NCBI GenBank assembly: GCA_015062635.1
Contig: SUUF01000117.1
Coordinates: 1-6,459 of the forward strand
DNA: 6,459 nucleotides
Direction of reading: 5' to 3'
From: Coriobacteriaceae bacterium
GTDB taxonomy: Bacteria; Actinomycetota; Coriobacteriia; Coriobacteriales; Eggerthellaceae
Position numbers and translations under genes: made by a program
The notes under the pieces: model-generated
What the model was told of the DNA's origin: nothing
Databases searched by the model: none
The model's input: the letters and a program-made list of their open reading frames with translations, nothing else
In this document: piece after piece, positions 6,368 to 6,459 of the stretch
Layout of the letters: each line of letters begins with the position of its first letter
Position numbering within the stretch: the first letter of the stretch is position 1

Positions 6368-6373
6368 TATAAT
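6368..6373 (+). promoter_or_regulatory. Candidate -10 box for the gene at the right edge
   Basis: A perfect TATAAT in an AT-rich patch, preceded directly by TTG. At 17-bp spacing the -35 position (6345-6350) is CTGGGG, a poor match. TTGACG (6335-6340) is a good -35 hexamer but lies 27 bp away, too far for a normal promoter. A start near 6380 would fall on the palindrome at 6378-6391. A poor -35 box suggests the promoter may depend on an activator. Confidence 0.5.
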
Positions 6374-6377
6374 AGAT

Positions 6378-6391
6378 TAGGCATATGCCTA
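6378..6391. promoter_or_regulatory. Perfect 14-bp palindrome, probable operator
   Basis: TAGGCATATGCCTA is identical to its reverse complement. It begins 4 bp after the TATAAT box and covers the predicted transcription start, a classic repressor position. The TAGGC half-site resembles operators of DtxR-type metal-dependent repressors, but the likeness is loose and the bound protein cannot be named from sequence. Confidence 0.5.
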
Positions 6392-6419
6392 TATATGTCA
6401 ACCGAATGGACGGAGCTGT

Positions 6420-6459
6420 ATGAGCGACCCCAGATTGACCTCGAGCAGGCACGACGGAT
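6420..6459 (+). CDS. Start of an unidentified gene, cut by the window end
   Basis: ATG 6420 opens a frame reading MSDPRLTSSRHDG up to the window edge (13 codons plus one base). GGACGGAG (6408-6415) lies 4 nt upstream as a ribosome binding site. It has its own -10 box and operator-like palindrome, so it is probably a separate transcription unit from ech. Too little is visible to assign a family. A DtxR/MntR-like regulator repressing itself through the palindrome is one idea, based only on the operator-like site and a vague N-terminal resemblance. Confidence 0.6.
   Translation, partial: MSDPRLTSSRHDG

Noticed and set aside
6406..6423. Five-codon leader peptide (ATG 6406, reading MDGAV) overlapping the start of the right-edge gene
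   Set aside because: It is too short to judge, lacks a separate ribosome binding site, and has no regulatory codon run such as an attenuator would have.

Overview
The window is GC-rich bacterial DNA from an anaerobe. It is dominated by one complete, tightly packed six-gene operon, echA-echB-echC-echD-echE-echF, for a membrane-bound, energy-converting [NiFe] hydrogenase of the Ech type (group 4). Coding style, the tRNA-Pro with encoded CCA, GTG/TTG starts and the protein sequences would suit a Coriobacteriia/Eggerthellales-like actinobacterium. That placement is a judgement by eye, not a demonstrated assignment.

Layout from left to right. Positions 1-76 hold a tRNA-Pro(GGG), whose first base lies just outside the window, closed by a strong intrinsic terminator (85-116). 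Positions 162-533 encode a small XRE-type helix-turn-helix protein with a probable TTG start. A 227-bp non-coding stretch (534-760) carries inverted repeats and a candidate extended -10 promoter. Positions 761-6263 hold the ech operon: EchA (NuoL/MrpD-like ion-translocating membrane subunit), EchB (NuoH-like membrane anchor), EchC (NuoB-like [4Fe-4S] small subunit), EchD (NuoC-like), EchE (NuoD-like [NiFe] catalytic large subunit) and EchF (NuoI-like 2x[4Fe-4S] ferredoxin subunit). Junction gaps are 13, 19, 3, 1 and 7 nt, each gene has its own ribosome binding site, and no internal promoter is evident. After echF, an AT-rich control region has a 14-bp-stem hairpin, a TATAAT -10 box and a perfect 14-bp palindrome, just ahead of the first 13 codons of another gene that runs off the right edge.

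How it works together. By homology to known Ech enzymes, EchF takes electrons from reduced ferredoxin and passes them through the EchC cluster to the NiFe site in EchE, where protons are reduced to H2. EchA and EchB couple this to ion translocation across the membrane; the reaction can run in reverse. EchE keeps both CxxC nickel-binding motifs, so it should be a true hydrogenase rather than a complex I-like relic. It stops at the conserved arginine, so no C-terminal peptide is left to be cleaved during maturation.

The most unusual feature is that EchD and EchF, which belong to unrelated families, end in nearly the same 35-residue charged helical tail (26/35 identical by hand alignment), each joined through an Ala/Lys-rich linker. 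This suggests a shared assembly or docking module added to this Ech complex. No hyp maturation genes, CRISPR arrays or insertion sequences are visible.
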